Position numbers and translations under genes: made by a program. DNA of 64,000 nt from Anaspis maculata (Eukaryota; Arthropoda; Insecta; Coleoptera; Scraptiidae). The notes beneath the pieces are model-generated. The model ran no database searches. It was given only the letters and a program-made list of their open reading frames with translations, and was not told the origin of the DNA. The stretch covers positions 8,526,262 through 8,590,261 of the forward strand of contig OX421962.1 in NCBI GenBank assembly GCA_949128115.1, written 5' to 3'. Each line of letters opens with the position of its first letter. The first letter of the stretch is position 1. Of the stretch, positions 22,373 to 33,865 are shown in pieces.

Positions 22373-23501
22373 TACTTATTTTTTTTGACAAGCTCAGTAA
22401 TCAAAGAAAGCATTTGGTCCATGCGTTCCATGAATTTATTGATTAGACTTTCCAGGCGAGAGATGTTTGAATTATCTTGTGGCTGACTTCCTGAGTTGTT
22501 CGTCTGTTGCGGCTGCTGGGAACCCTCGCACGCCTGTGCAAACGATACCCCAGGTCTAGCTGAACTTCTTGGTGCTGATGTTGAGGTGCCGCTTGATTCA
22601 ACGTTTGGAGTCTCTGCGTTTTGTTGCTGTAGCTGTTTCGGTCGCAACGCTGGAAACATGCGTTGTTGCTTGTTCTTGTACACCATGCAGCCCTTGTAGT
22701 TAGCAGGATGTGGTTCACTGCATAGAGCGCATTTGGCAGGGGTATCCTTCGACTTTTTGCACTCAGTTGTGAAGTGGTCAAGTCCGCATTTCACGCATCG
22801 TGGCTTCCGAAAGCAATAGGATTTTGTGTGTCCGTATGATTGGCAGCGTGTACACTGAGGTATTTCCCGTTTTTTATATGGAGGTTCAAACGAGATTTTG
22901 GAATTCAATAGATATTGGACTTCGTATATCTTTTTGTTGTTTTCTGCTGGCTTAAGGTTCACATAGAATAACGATAACAGTTCCTTTGTGACGCGGTGTC
23001 TAACATTTGTCAGATTAACAACTTCGTGTCCAAGGTCCCCCAAGGCTGCCCTTATTTCGTCACAACTGCAGGAGTAATGCATGCCACGCAGTACCACTCT
23101 AAATAGCCTGTCTTTTTTCAACTGATATGTGTGACATGACTGCTTGCTTGCGGTAAAGAATTCCAGTATTTTGGCGTGCGCGTCTAATGATTTTGGCTGA
23201 ACTTTGACTTGTTTATTATACATCAATTGGAGTGTATAGTCTTCTTTACAGATGGTATCAAGATCTTTCCTCAGCAGAGATAGGTCGTTTACGTCAGGTA
23301 CTACAAACGGAGCAGGTTTCGGTGCTTTTTCAGCTACGACTGTTTTTTTGTTTTCTGTAGTTGATTCCTCGTTCAATGTTTCAAGCGGTGCGTACCTGTT
23401 TGAAACTATTGATGAAGTAATGTATTCATCAATTTTTTTTTGTTTTACTTGACGTGTTTTTTCTTCTGGGCTACCATGGCCTCTTTTGCGATTCTCAACG
23501 A
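22372..23501 (-). CDS. Non-LTR retrotransposon ORF1, gag-like, 5' incomplete
   Basis: RNA-binding nucleocapsid-type protein. The C-terminal half has consecutive zinc knuckles: C-T-R-C-Q-S-Y-G-H-T-K-S-Y-C, C-V-K-C-G-L-D-H-F-T-T-E-C and C-A-L-C-S-E-P-H-P-A-N-Y-K-G-C. A preceding region (R-V-V-L-R-G-M-H...) resembles the PRE_C2HC domain of insect retrotransposons. The tail is Q/N/S-rich. The frame stays open past the element end to an ATG at 23562, but those first 20 codons are flanking host DNA beyond the target duplication. The element's own ORF1 start is therefore lost. No internal Met occurs until deep in the protein. Confidence 0.88.
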
Positions 23502-23516
23502 TTTTCCTTTGCAGAT
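23502..23516. repeat. Target-site duplication, right
   Basis: TTTTCCTTTGCAGAT, identical to 19427-19441. Confidence 0.9.
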
Positions 23517-24080
23517 AGCCGGAACATTTTTGCGGGACGTGATGTCTGACGCTTTTCTCCATTTCATTGGAAAATGTAACAATTTTTCGACCTGTTTTTA
23601 ATTTTCGCCAATGGACAAATAAATCAAGAGAGCCTTGACATTTGACAGTTGTGAAAAATGTTCCTAACCTCTCGAAGCCGGTTCAACTTTCGATGCTTTA
23701 AATTGAAGAGTATACAATGCCCTTCGTCCAAAAAAGGGGCCCCATGCAATCATCAACCCTTTCGCGTCTTCCAGTCAAAAATACAAGCCAAACCCTGAAG
23801 AATTATGGGCGATACAAGGATCGCCGTGCAGTCTGTCATTGGCAAAAGAATTTACGTGTAAAAAGTGAATTAAACCAAATTTCAAAAAACCCAGCCGCTC
23901 AAAGTTGCGTATTGGACCGAAATTGATGTTTGTACCTTCAATTTGCAATTTGCTTTCGTTCTGGGGCTTTCCGGGACGAGTTTTTGTCGACCCTGAACGG
24001 GCCGCCGTCAAGATGACTTAGATTTGCGGCCGCCCCGAGCTCTTTTGGTGTCTACATGACGGTAACACAGCTCTGCGTCC
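23517..24080. repeat. Segmental duplication, copy B right part
   Basis: Matches 8610-9170 (CGGAACATTTTTGCGGGACG, AAAAAACCCAGCCGCTCAAA, CGAGTTTTTGTCG). It continues the block interrupted at 19441. Confidence 0.85.
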
Positions 24081-24629
24081 CCCTAGTCGCACTTCCACAT
24101 ATGACCAGGTCAATTTTCCAAGATTTCAATATCAATTTGATAATATATAAAACTTCACTTCCAGAGAAGTAAGTTTCACACCAGGTGAAAAGGCCTACAA
24201 TGCTAAAGTAGAAAATTTGACCAGCCAACTAGAGTCACAGTACAATTGAACCTACTATACCTATCTCTAGCATTTTTCATTATTTGGACCGTCTGCAGAC
24301 GCATGCGCGAACTTGTGTGTCAAACAACGAACGGCGCCCACACAATAGAAAAACAAAATAACAAAAATACACTCATAAGACACTTGAAAAAGCTAAGCTA
24401 TAGAAATGCAAAAAATATAGGTGTTTCATTTAAAAAAAAATGACGTTTCGTTTATCCCGTTAAAATGGGACACCTGTATAGCTGAAAATGATTTTGGGTT
24501 ATAGGTCTCATCAAGTCATCAAACCATATAACTTTTCTCTTACATCTTTTCCTTTATCTTGAACGGTAAGAACTCTATGGAATGATTACGCTAGGATGGA
24601 CCAGGACTATCCTGTACAAACAAACATAC

Positions 24630-25143
24630 TGTTACGAGCGGCGATCTCGTGCATATTGGTAAATACGCGATCTTTCTGGATTCTTCCATCCATTAGATGG
24701 CAGTGTAGAAGTGCGGAGTGTTCTGGTGCATTCCAGAGCGCACGTTTACGTGAAACCGAATGGGGAGACTTCAATGCTCGATCGAGAAACATCTGTCCAA
24801 TTTGGCGGAGGCGCCGGTTCCAGAACACGGCAGAATTATACGGGTAATGTGTGTGATTATTCAGGAGTCTTCTAAAAACCGCATATGCCGGGCCACTATG
24901 GAAATTGCTGGAAGGTGGTAGAGAGTTCGGAGACCTATAAAAGACATCAATCGGTGCCCCACGAGCCCACGACCAGTATTGAATCGGAAGAGACAGTGAG
25001 CGGATGAGCGAGCGATAATCACAGCGATATTCCAAGTAGATGATTGTTGGCGTGTAGTTATTGTAGTACGCAGAAATAAACAGTGTGTGTTTTAAAACGA
25101 TCGCCTCAATTATATTCGAACCCGTACGCGAAATATCGTAACA
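24630..25143 (+). mobile_element. Solo LTR, 514 bases, ATAC target duplication
   Basis: Starts TGTTACGA and ends TCGTAACA, an exact 8-base terminal inverted repeat with the canonical TG...CA. It is flanked by ATAC at 24626-24629 and 25144-25147. Inside are a TATA box (TATAAAA, about 24936-24942) and an AATAAA signal at 25075-25080, placed as expected for the U3 promoter and R-region polyadenylation site in this orientation. No internal region or second LTR is next to it, so it arose by LTR-LTR recombination. Size and 4-base duplication fit Ty3/gypsy, though other classes are possible. It ends 353 bases upstream of the split ATG of the next ZF gene, in the same orientation. Confidence 0.88.
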
Positions 25144-25496
25144 ATACAAACAGAGATCATTCTGGAAATGGTCTTAGTCGTCATAGGGGACCTCAAAACT
25201 ATCCGTCGAGATCTCGAGAATTTTTTTTACCGGGTTCACAAAACTTTTTCTTCTCGTTGGGTGGTGGGTCGAGGAAGTAAAATTAAAACATTCAAATGGA
25301 CTCTACGGTAAGCTCGTTTGAATTGCGCGCCGACATTTTAGTTCGAACCACGAGTTATTTTATGGACTCAAATGGCGCGACGATCACAGTCGCTTGTGTT
25401 GTTTTGTGTTTCTTTGGCTTCTCATTTCATTATCTCTGCGTTTTTTGTATTACTGAAATCATTTTCCGATTGGTTCTACCTCTTCATCAGCCCAAA

Positions 25497-27118
25497 ATGT
25501 AAGTTGCTAGTCAATATGCCCTGACTACTTTCCATCAGGTCCATTTTTGTGCTATTTCAGGTTAGAACTACCAAAGATTGTTGACACGTACCAGTGTTTG
25601 CAATGTTCGCATCGAACTGAATCCACCTTTCAACTCGACCACCACGTCCAGAGGAATCACAGAATTGTTCATGTAGCTGAACTGTACCATGCCCTTGTCG
25701 AACCAGAACAGTTCTCTTGCATCTACTGCAACTACAACAGCAATCATCGTTTAGAAATATACGAACATTACAAACATGTACATAGTTCGGGGACCGGGAA
25801 TAATGGACATTGGACTTTCCATAAGAAACTGGAGAGATATCTGTGTGACTACTGCAGATATGAATCGCATTCTATTGTGTTCAATATAAAACATTGCTAT
25901 TTGTGTGAAAAGAAGCCGACAGGAAACCCGCAAGAAACCAGCGAAGAGACAGGAGACATGGAATCACCAGATTCAGATGTGGCTGCTGCCAGAAGAACCA
26001 TCAGAGCTGCTGTAGTGGTGGAATCGGACATGTCAACGCATGATTCAATTGAAAAAATCGAATGGTTTCATTGCTGCATTTGTTCGTACCGAACCAAACG
26101 AAATTCAGATTTGAAACCTCACATTATAAGTAAACATGCTACGTATGAAATTATTGATTGGTTCCAGTGCAATCATTGTTCGTACCGAGCTAAGTTGAAG
26201 ACCGCTTTGAGGAGGCACATTACAAATAAACATACTACGAATGGAAAAACTGACTGGTTCCAGTGTGATCAGTGTTCGTACCAAGCGAGGTATAAGTCGA
26301 CTTTGAAAAGGCACAATTTGAAACATGCTACGATTAAGGAAATTGAGTGGTTTCAGTGCAACGATTGTTCGTTCCGAGCTGAATTGAAAAACGGTTTGAA
26401 GGAGCACATTTTAAGTGAACACTCTACGAATAGAGGAATAAACTGGTCCAGGTGCAATTATTGTTCGTACCGAGGTAAACGAAAGTCTGAATTGAGAAGC
26501 CACATGATCAATAAACATGCTACGGATGAAGAAATTGATTGGTTCCAGTGCAGCGATTGTTTGTACCGAGCTAAATTTAAATCGGATTTGAAAAAACACT
26601 GCATCGGCAAACATCCCTCGACGAATGAAGAAATTAAGTGGTTTCATTGCGATGATTGTTCGTACAAAGCTAAATTCAAGACGGATTTGAGGAAACACAT
26701 AATGAACAGACATGCTAGGATTGAACAAATTAACGGCATCAAGTGCGAACATTGTCCTTACCGGGCTAAATGGAAGCAAAATTTGAGATTGCACATGATC
26801 AATAAACATACTGCGGATGATGAAATCAACTGGTTCCAGTGCGACAAATGTTCGTATCGAGCCAAACTGAAAACGGTGTTGAAAACGCACATGATGACGC
26901 ATGCTGCAAGTGAAGAAATCAACTGGTTCCAGTGCGAACATTGTTCGTTTCGAGGTAAACGAAAATCATGTTTGAGGATACACGTGATAAATAAACATGC
27001 TACGGATGAAGAAATTCAGTGGTTTCAGTGCAACGATTGTTCGTACCGAGCTAAAATAAAGAAAAATTTGAAACTGCACGTGATCAGGAAACATGCTACA
27101 AATGAAGCGATCAACTGA
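25497..27118 (+). CDS. C2H2 zinc-finger protein, 3+11 fingers
   Basis: 519 residues; CDS is 25497-25498 joined to 25561-27118 (62-base intron, GTAAGT donor, TTTCAG acceptor), starting M-L-E-L-P-K-I-V-D-T-Y. The N-terminal fingers are intact (C-L-Q-C, C-I-Y-C, C-D-Y-C). Eleven array fingers start at about residue 168. Finger order matches 34364-36177 closely, lacking two fingers found there, so the two are recent sisters. Helix position 3 varies (D, A, T, G, E, D, D, N, V, C, N). The linker before the array reads V-A-A-A-R-R-T-I-R. The immediate upstream region (GGCGCGACGATCAC...CTTTGGCTTC) is shared with the sister gene, and beyond it lies a solo LTR carrying a TATA box. Confidence 0.9.
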
Positions 27119-27220
27119 AGAGAGAATACGAACTTTGAACACGCTACAAAATAGGAAACCTGAGGGGCAAATCATGTTTTCGCTCCGCTACATTTCCTGG
27201 TTGCGGTGTGTACAGTTGTA

Positions 27221-27670
27221 CAGGGTGTTCACGATAAAATTCACCCCCCCTCTAGGAGATTCCCCTTTGAGATATTTTGAAAAACTAAAAACTTTTTCTC
27301 AACAATTTTTCCCAGGGACTTTGAATCGATCGTCTGAAAGTTTTCAATTGGTACCGTATACAGGGTGTGACATGTAACTTTTTTATTTCAAATGCAACAC
27401 CCTATATTTTATTACGCCATTTGATGAAGCCTTTCTTTCTGGAAGACAACTCACTTGTCAGAATAAATTATAAGTGTCATATATATTTGAATTCAGAAAA
27501 AAAGGCTCCATCAAATAACGGAATAAAATATAGGGTGTTGTATTTAAAATAAAAAAGTTACATATCACACCCTGTATACGGCACCAATTAGAAACTTTCA
27601 GTGCTTCGATTTAAGATCCCTGAGAAAAATCGTGAAGAAAAAGTTTTTCCATTTTCCAAAGAAAATTTGG
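27221..27670. mobile_element. Foldback element, CAGGGTGT type
   Basis: Long imperfect inverted repeat. Left arm 27267-27457 contains TATACAGGGTGTGACATGTAAC and the ATATTTTATT run; right arm about 27488-27668 is the inverse. The outer left end is TA|CAGGGTGTTCACG, and the matching outer right end is missing. Non-coding. Confidence 0.75.
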
Positions 27671-28450
27671 TAATTGTTGACGACCACTACTTCTCGCCTT
27701 CAGCCACCAACTTTTCACGGTAGGTAGACACCACCACAACATCACGTTCGTTGACCGTAGTTTCCTGGGGAAACCACTATTTCCACTGTAAAATGCCCCT
27801 TCTTTCCATTACTTGTCCTACGACGTAAGTACATGCAAGAAGGAAGCGTCCTATATAGCTGTTTAAGTGGTTGCCTAACTCTTAGAAAATGCTAGTCGAG
27901 AAGTAGTCGTCGTCAACAATTACCGAAAATTTATTTATTATTTATTATATTATTTATAAAATTTCAATATATTATTTATTATTTGGAAAATAAATATCTA
28001 GAAAATCGTCCAAAGAAGCCAACGCCAAGGATTTCAGCAGCGCCAAAGCGGTAAAATCACCTGGTGGGAATAACAATAAGTATGTTACGCGTGCGGTAAA
28101 GTCAATCACCAGTTCAACAGTAGCTGCAGATATAAAACGTACAAATGTAAAAATTGTAAACAAATAGGGCACTTAGCCGTTGTTTGTACAAAACGAAATC
28201 ATTTCTTAAAAACCAAAAATGCGGTCGGAGAATCATTAGATGTAATAAATATGCATGCACCTACAGTATTAAGCAAAGGAAACCAAGCGACCATAATTTC
28301 AAGGTTAACATTGAAATTGATGATCTTCCGTTCCAAGTTGAAATAGATACAGGCTCAGCTGTGTCAGTTTTGCGTTTTTTAACTTATAATAAGTTCTTTG
28401 AAAATAAGTATAAATTGATCCAGTGTAAAACCGTTTTGTATACTTACATA

Positions 28451-29775
28451 CAGGGTGTTTCAAATTTAAATCGCGTCCTTCCAGAAAATTATGGGAAACT
28501 TCAAAAATAGTACACTCTCCTAAAGAATGTCAGAAACAAGTAATAACGGAGATATAGGCGTTCAAAGTTGAACTCTAAAAATCGTTTTTTCGTCATAGCT
28601 TTGGAATTTTTTGACTGATTTTGTTCAAATTTGAATCAAAGCTTACTAAAATGAGTCGGTATCGAGCACCAATAACGCGTTCCATCAAAAATTTTCAGGG
28701 GTTTGAATAATGGGGGGGTGTTCCCGCTTTTTTACCCCTAATTTTCAACCCTATAAGTGATTTTGTAAATTGTTGATATTTCTCAATTTAACGTTCAATG
28801 GGGCCTTGCAATTGAACGTGAGGTTGCCACTACTGTATGGGGCGCCTACTTTGATGAAGTGGCCCTAAATGACGGGAAAACACGGGAGTTAGAGTAGTTT
28901 GACCAGTAACTGACAGTGACTGGAAACGTCAAGCACGAAACAGAGGTTATCCAAAATTCAAATCAAGACATAAAATGACGGACGCCAGTCGTTGAGGTGT
29001 CAACGCCGTCAAAATTGTCGAATTTTCCCCCAACGGTTGTGGCGCCCTCGGTGTGTAAAAGTGGCAGTGCAAGGCCCCATTTGGAAGAAAAAGTCACTCT
29101 TTCAAAAATTTGAAAAGAGGTTTCGCTCTCGAGATATATGAGGTTGAAACTTCGGAAAACATCTCGAAAACACCATCCGCACTTTCAAAAGGCAAAAAAT
29201 TGAAATACAAGATAACTAATGATTCCCTTATTGAAATAGGTTTTCTAGGTGTTTTAAGTTGATGAACCATGAGTTTTTTTGAGAAACGAGAAGTTTTTAG
29301 GGAAAAAAAAATTTTAAGCTCTTGAAAGTGGATATTTTGATGTGTTTGTCGTAGCTTCGAACTCAAATATCTTAAAAACAAAGCATCCATTGAAATTTTG
29401 CAAGAGTAACTTTTTCTTCCAAATTGAACGCAAAATTCAAAAGTATGAACAATCTATAAAATTACTTGAAGGGGTGAAAAATAGGGGTGAAAAAGCGGAG
29501 ACATCCCTCATTTTCCACGCCCCTGAAAAATTTTGATGGAACGCGTAATTACTGTTAGATACCGACTTATTTCAGTAATCTCCAGTTCAATTTCTAACAA
29601 AATTGGCTGAGAAGTTTCAACGTTATGACGAAAAATCGATTTTTAAAGTTCAACTTTGAACGTCCATATCTCCGTTATTATTCGTTTCTGACATATACTT
29701 TTTTGAGAGAGTCTACTTCTTTTGACGTTTCCCATCATTTCCTGGAAGGACGCGATTTAAATCTGAAACATCCTG
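28451..29775. mobile_element. 1.3 kb foldback element inserted at TA
   Basis: Arms of about 370 bases: CAGGGTGTTTCAAATTTAAA at the left and its near-inverse ending ...CATCCTG at the right, each next to TA (28449-28450, 29776-29777). It lies within the gypsy protease region. Both arms share AACGGAGATAT and ACGCGTTCCATCAAAA. The left half holds the nested MITE 28800-29078. No transposase seen. Confidence 0.85.
28800..29078. mobile_element. 279-base MITE nested in the foldback
   Basis: Termini GGGGCCTTGCA / TGCAAGGCCCC. AT occurs on both sides. The other arm of the host foldback preserves the uninterrupted sequence (inverse of GCGTTCAATTTGGAAG near 29415-29435), proving insertion into this arm. 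Confidence 0.85.
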
Positions 29776-29942
29776 TATAATGGAACAAAAGTCAATGAGT
29801 GCCTGAAGGCCAGATTATTGTTTCGCTGCAAATCAAAGATAAGACAAAAACCATTTCATTGGTGGTGATCAGGGGTAGTGAAGTGCCACCGCTTCTGAGT
29901 CGTGATTTGATCCGGGGATTTGATTTGATAGCGCGATATGTA

Positions 29943-31717
29943 CCGGGTGGGCCATAAAAAACCGTGCTCGGAATTTTTCCTTATAAAATTTTCATTTCGC
30001 CACCGATTTCATCGAACTTTTCAGCATTGGCTAGCCAATAGGTCCCTTCGTTTCGGTTTTTTTGAGTGCGCATGTCTGGCGCGAATTTCATAGTTTCGTA
30101 CACCGATATTGAAAATTAACACTAGAAAATATTGTAGTGCGCCTAAAATTCCACAAATGATTTAGTTGAATGCTAGATACCATTTTTTATAATCAAAGGA
30201 AATGTTCCATTGAAATTCAGTTCAATGATCATTTGTGGAAGTTCAGGAACAACGAAAATGGCAACAGCGCTCAAAACAACAAGACATCGGCGCCAACTGT
30301 CACTTGTGACAATTATGATCACACTTCTCGTTTCTACCTGACCTACATTTCGTTTGCTCATGTTTTGACGAAAGAACACAACTTGTTGAAAATGGCTGTA
30401 CCGAGATGGAAGTTCAAAGAAGCTAGGAAGAGATGCATTTACGGTATGTGTAAAAGTGACAGCCAGGAACCAGTAGCTGGTCAGGCGGCTAGACAGAGCA
30501 TGCAGCGTTGCCATTCAACTGACAGGTGTACGAAAGTTTTCAAAATTTGGAGCCTTCAAGCATGCGCACCTGCCCAAACGAAGTAGCCTATTGAATAGGC
30601 AATCACTTCCGTATTTCAAAATGGCCGACATATCAAAATTCAAGGTGGCAGAAACCATCGAAAATAGCCCTCTTTTTCTTCTCGTTGCTTTTCATTAAAA
30701 GTTACCAGAAAGTCAAAACAAATAATGTGTTATGAAGCAATAGACCTTTCTTGTCAATTCAAGACTACAACCAGTAAAATCGGGTCATCTGTTGAGGAAC
30801 TATTGCGAGTTGAAGCGAAGCCTATTTTCCATTTTTTTTTCATTTCAGCACAATTGATCCAAATTTAGGTATCCTGCCCGCCAATCCGCTATTTGCTCAT
30901 TTCTCAACCGATTTTCTCAAATTTGGTATCAATGGCTAGCCAATTGGACCGGCTATCTTTTTCATATGACAAAATGACGTACTTTTCATAATCCAAGATG
31001 GCGGAAAATAGATTTTTTTGTCCTTATTAATTTTCCATAAAAATGAGCAGAAAGTCAAAACCAATAATTATTATGAAGGAATAGACCTTCCTTGACAATC
31101 CAAGACCACAACCAATCAAATCGGGTCATCTGCTGAGGGGCTACGGCGAGCTGAAGCGAAGCCCACCTACCGGTTCCTTATTCCCGCATAAATGACCCAA
31201 ATTTGGGAATCCTGCCCGCCATATCTTTATTTTCCAACCGATTGTTTTAATTTTGACATCAATGGCTAGCCGATTGGACAGGCTGCCATTTTCATATAAG
31301 AAAATGACCAATATGTCAAAATTAAAGATGGCGGAAGCTATTGAAAATGGGCCTTATTCGTCCTTGTTGGAATAGAAAAACGGAAAGTATGCTTCACTTC
31401 AACTCGCAATAGCTCCTCAGCAGATGACCCGATTTTATTGGTTGTGGTCTTGAATTGACAAGGAAGGTCTATTCCTTCATAATACATTATTGGTTTTGAC
31501 TTTCTGGTAACTTTCAATAAAAAGCAACGAGAACAAAAGGAGGCCTATTTTCAATTGTTTCTGCCATCTTGAATTTTGGTATGTCGGCCATTTTGAAATA
31601 TAGAAATGATAGCCTATTCAATTGGCTATCCAATGCTAAAAAGTTCGATGAAATCGGTGGAGGAATAAAAATTTTAGAAGGAAAAATTCAGAGCAAGGTT
31701 TTTTATGGCCCACCCGG
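29943..31717. mobile_element. 1.8 kb foldback element inserted at TA
   Basis: Ends CCGGGTGGGCCATAAAAAACC and the inverse, flanked by TA (29941-29942, 31718-31719). The right arm (about 31380-31717) matches the left arm, which is broken by the insert at 30041-30588. The centre holds two further diverged copies of the AAGATGGCGGAA / GGGTCATCTGCTGAGG block. It is inserted in the gypsy pol. Non-coding. Confidence 0.85.
30041..30588. mobile_element. 548-base inverted-repeat element nested in the foldback
   Basis: Starts GGTCCCTTCGTTTCGG and ends with the inverse CCAAACGAAGTAGCC. TA lies at both edges. The intact right arm of the host foldback lacks it. Relatives at 11050-11130 and 16020-16170. 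Confidence 0.7.
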
Positions 31718-32835
31718 TACATAAATTGGAAACGAAGGTAAAGGTTGGTAAGGTACTTGTAGAGCCTTTGTTAACCCAGAGTTATTGATTTGTTGTTAAT
31801 TTTGTAAACCCAGGGACTTGCCACTTTCTTTCAAAGATGAAATGGAAACAGAATTGGCGAGATTAGAAAACAAAGGGGTAATTTCGCCCATTTCAAGCGC
31901 TGAGTAGGGAACACCGTTAGTTCCTGTATTCAAATCTGATGGGTCTCTAAAAGACCATGACTCGGACCATGAGCTGATTATAAGATAACTGTGGACCTTT
32001 TTTTGCAAGATGATAAGAACCCGTTACCCAATATCCAAGAGTTGTTTGCCGCACTTCAAGGGGGTCAAAAGTTCACCAAATAAGATCTGAGCAATGCATA
32101 ATATAGGAGCTAGATGAAGAGTTCAAAACCATTTTGGCATGGAGTACGCATAAGGGGACTTACCGAGTCGAACGATTACCTTTCGGATCTAAGGCTGCTC
32201 GCTCAATTTTCCAAAGAGTAATGGAAAAAAGTTCACAAGGGTGTAAAGGTACAGTGGTTTTTCTCGATGATATAGCAGTCACTGGAAAGAATGATGCTGA
32301 TCATATCAAAAATTTGAATGCGGTTTTTCAAAGGTTGGAAAGTTCCGGTTTCAGGTTGGGAAAAAGCAAATGTCGATTTTTCCAGGAAGAAATCAAGTAC
32401 CTCGGGCACAAGATAAACCAGTATGGTCTTAAGAAAGATACATCAAAAGTCGAGGTTATTCTGAGGTGCAAAACTCCCGAAAACATAACGGAATTGAAAT
32501 CTTTTCTTGGGATGATAAATTATTATTCGAAGTTTATCGAAAATGTAACAGTGTAACAGTGTTGTTGAATCCTTTGTACTCTCATTGTTGAATGAAAACA
32601 AAGATTTTTGTTGGAACACCGAGTGCAACATGGCGTTCGAAAAAGCCAAAAAGATTCCAGCAAGTGACAATTTATTAGTTCCATCGACACAAGGGCCACC
32701 TAGTGAGACGTGCTCGAACTAAACCGCGCCTCAAACGCGCACAACACGTTCACATCAAATAATTATTCTACGTCTTGTTATGGAAAAATTTTGGTATAAT
32801 ACATTTGGTATACATTTTGGTATAATGGTAAAATA

Positions 32836-33865
32836 CAGGGTGTTCGGGTATGGTTATTACAAACTTTGAGGGATGATTCCCCATCAAAAATAGAGCCGAA
32901 AGAACAAAAAACTCATGGTCCTAAAATGCTTCCCTAAAAAAATACAGGGTGTAGAAGTTGAATCGTTTTTTCACCGTAACTTTTGAACCGTTGAACCGAT
33001 TTCAATCAAATTTGAACCAAAGTTTCGTCAACTGAGTCTCCATCGAATAATGATACCACAATTTATCAAAAATTTCTGGGGGCGTAGATAATAGAAGACT
33101 GTCTCCTATTTTCGTCCCTTTTTTTTCCCCTAATTATTTTTCAAATTGTTGATATTTTCGGATTCAACGTTCATTTCAGAAGAAAAAGTTACGACTGCGA
33201 AATTTAGATTAGAGGCTTCATTTTCAATATTTTGGGTTTGAAAAATTGGAAAACAACACGGAATCGCCACTTTCCAGGGCCCAAATTGGTTTTTTCCGAA
33301 AAACTTCATGTTTCTCAGCGAAAATGGTGATTTATCAACTTAAAACACCCAGAAAACTCATTCCAGTTAACAAATCATGGCTTTTCTTGAATTTTGATTT
33401 TTAGGCCCAGAAAAGTGGCGATTTCGAGATGTTTTTCAATGTTTCAATGCCAAATATCTCGAAAACGAAGCCTTCAATCAAAATTTTGCAAAAGTAACTT
33501 TTTCCTATAAATTGAACGTAGAATTCAAAAATTTCAACAATTTTGGAAAATAATTAGGGAAGATAAAAATAGGGGCGAAAATAGGGGACAGTCCGCTATT
33601 ATCTACGCCCCAGAAATTTTTGACAAATTGTGGTGCAATTATTCGATAGAGACTCATTTGACTAAACTTTGGGTCAAATTTGACTAAAATCGGTCCAACG
33701 GTTCAAAAGTTACGGTGGGAGAACCATTTAAAAAAGTAAACTTCAACACCCTGTATCTTTTTAGGGAGCATTTTAGGACCATGAGTTCTTTGTTTCTTCG
33801 GCTTTATTTTCGATGGCGAATCATCCCTCAAAGTTTGTACTTAATAACCACACCCGAACACCCTG
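32836..33865. mobile_element. 1.0 kb foldback element inserted at TA
   Basis: CAGGGTGTTCGGGTATGG at the left and the inverse ...ACCCGAACACCCTG at the right, flanked by TA (32834-32835, 33866-33867). The arms match over several hundred bases, including the ATTTTCGTCCC / GGGACGAAAAT-type core. Same broad family as 28451-29775. No ORF of note. Confidence 0.88.

Larger units (their letters stand above)
19442..23501 (-). mobile_element. Jockey-like non-LTR retrotransposon, 5' truncated
   Basis: 4060 bases on the minus strand between identical 15-base duplications. The 3' end (left) is A-rich, seen as a long T run from 19441. It carries a gag-like ORF1 and a full endonuclease-reverse transcriptase ORF2 joined by TAATG. 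The 5' end lies inside ORF1, so the promoter and the natural ORF1 start are missing. The intact ORF2 and matching duplications indicate a fairly recent insertion. Confidence 0.92.
28030..32700 (+). mobile_element. Decayed Ty3/gypsy-type element, split by insertions
   Basis: Pieces of one pol region lie at 28030-28450, 29776-29942 and 31718-32700. In order: a gag-end/zinc-knuckle remnant (28080-28190); a protease with V-N-I-E-I-D-D-L-P-F-Q-V then D-T-G-S-A-V-S-V-L (about 28290-28375); the protease end (V-V-I-R-G-S-E-V-P-P-L-L near 29860); and a reverse transcriptase. The RT shows P-L-S-F-K-D-E-M-E-T-E-L-A-R-L-E, a stop, then G-T-Y-R-V-E-R-L-P-F-G, V-F-L-D-D-I-A-V-T-G-K and Y-L-G-H-K-I-N-Q-Y-G-L (32134-32556). 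F-L-D-D-I replaces the usual Y-x-D-D. Stops and frameshifts occur throughout, and no LTRs were identified. Two foldback elements sit inside it. Confidence 0.82.

Noticed and set aside
25547..25561. Non-ATG (TTG) start giving M-C-Y-F-R before L-E-L-P
   Set aside because: The M-C-Y-F-R codons are the 3' end of the intron (polypyrimidine tract and CAG acceptor). They are not protein-like between copies, and the split ATG explains the start better.
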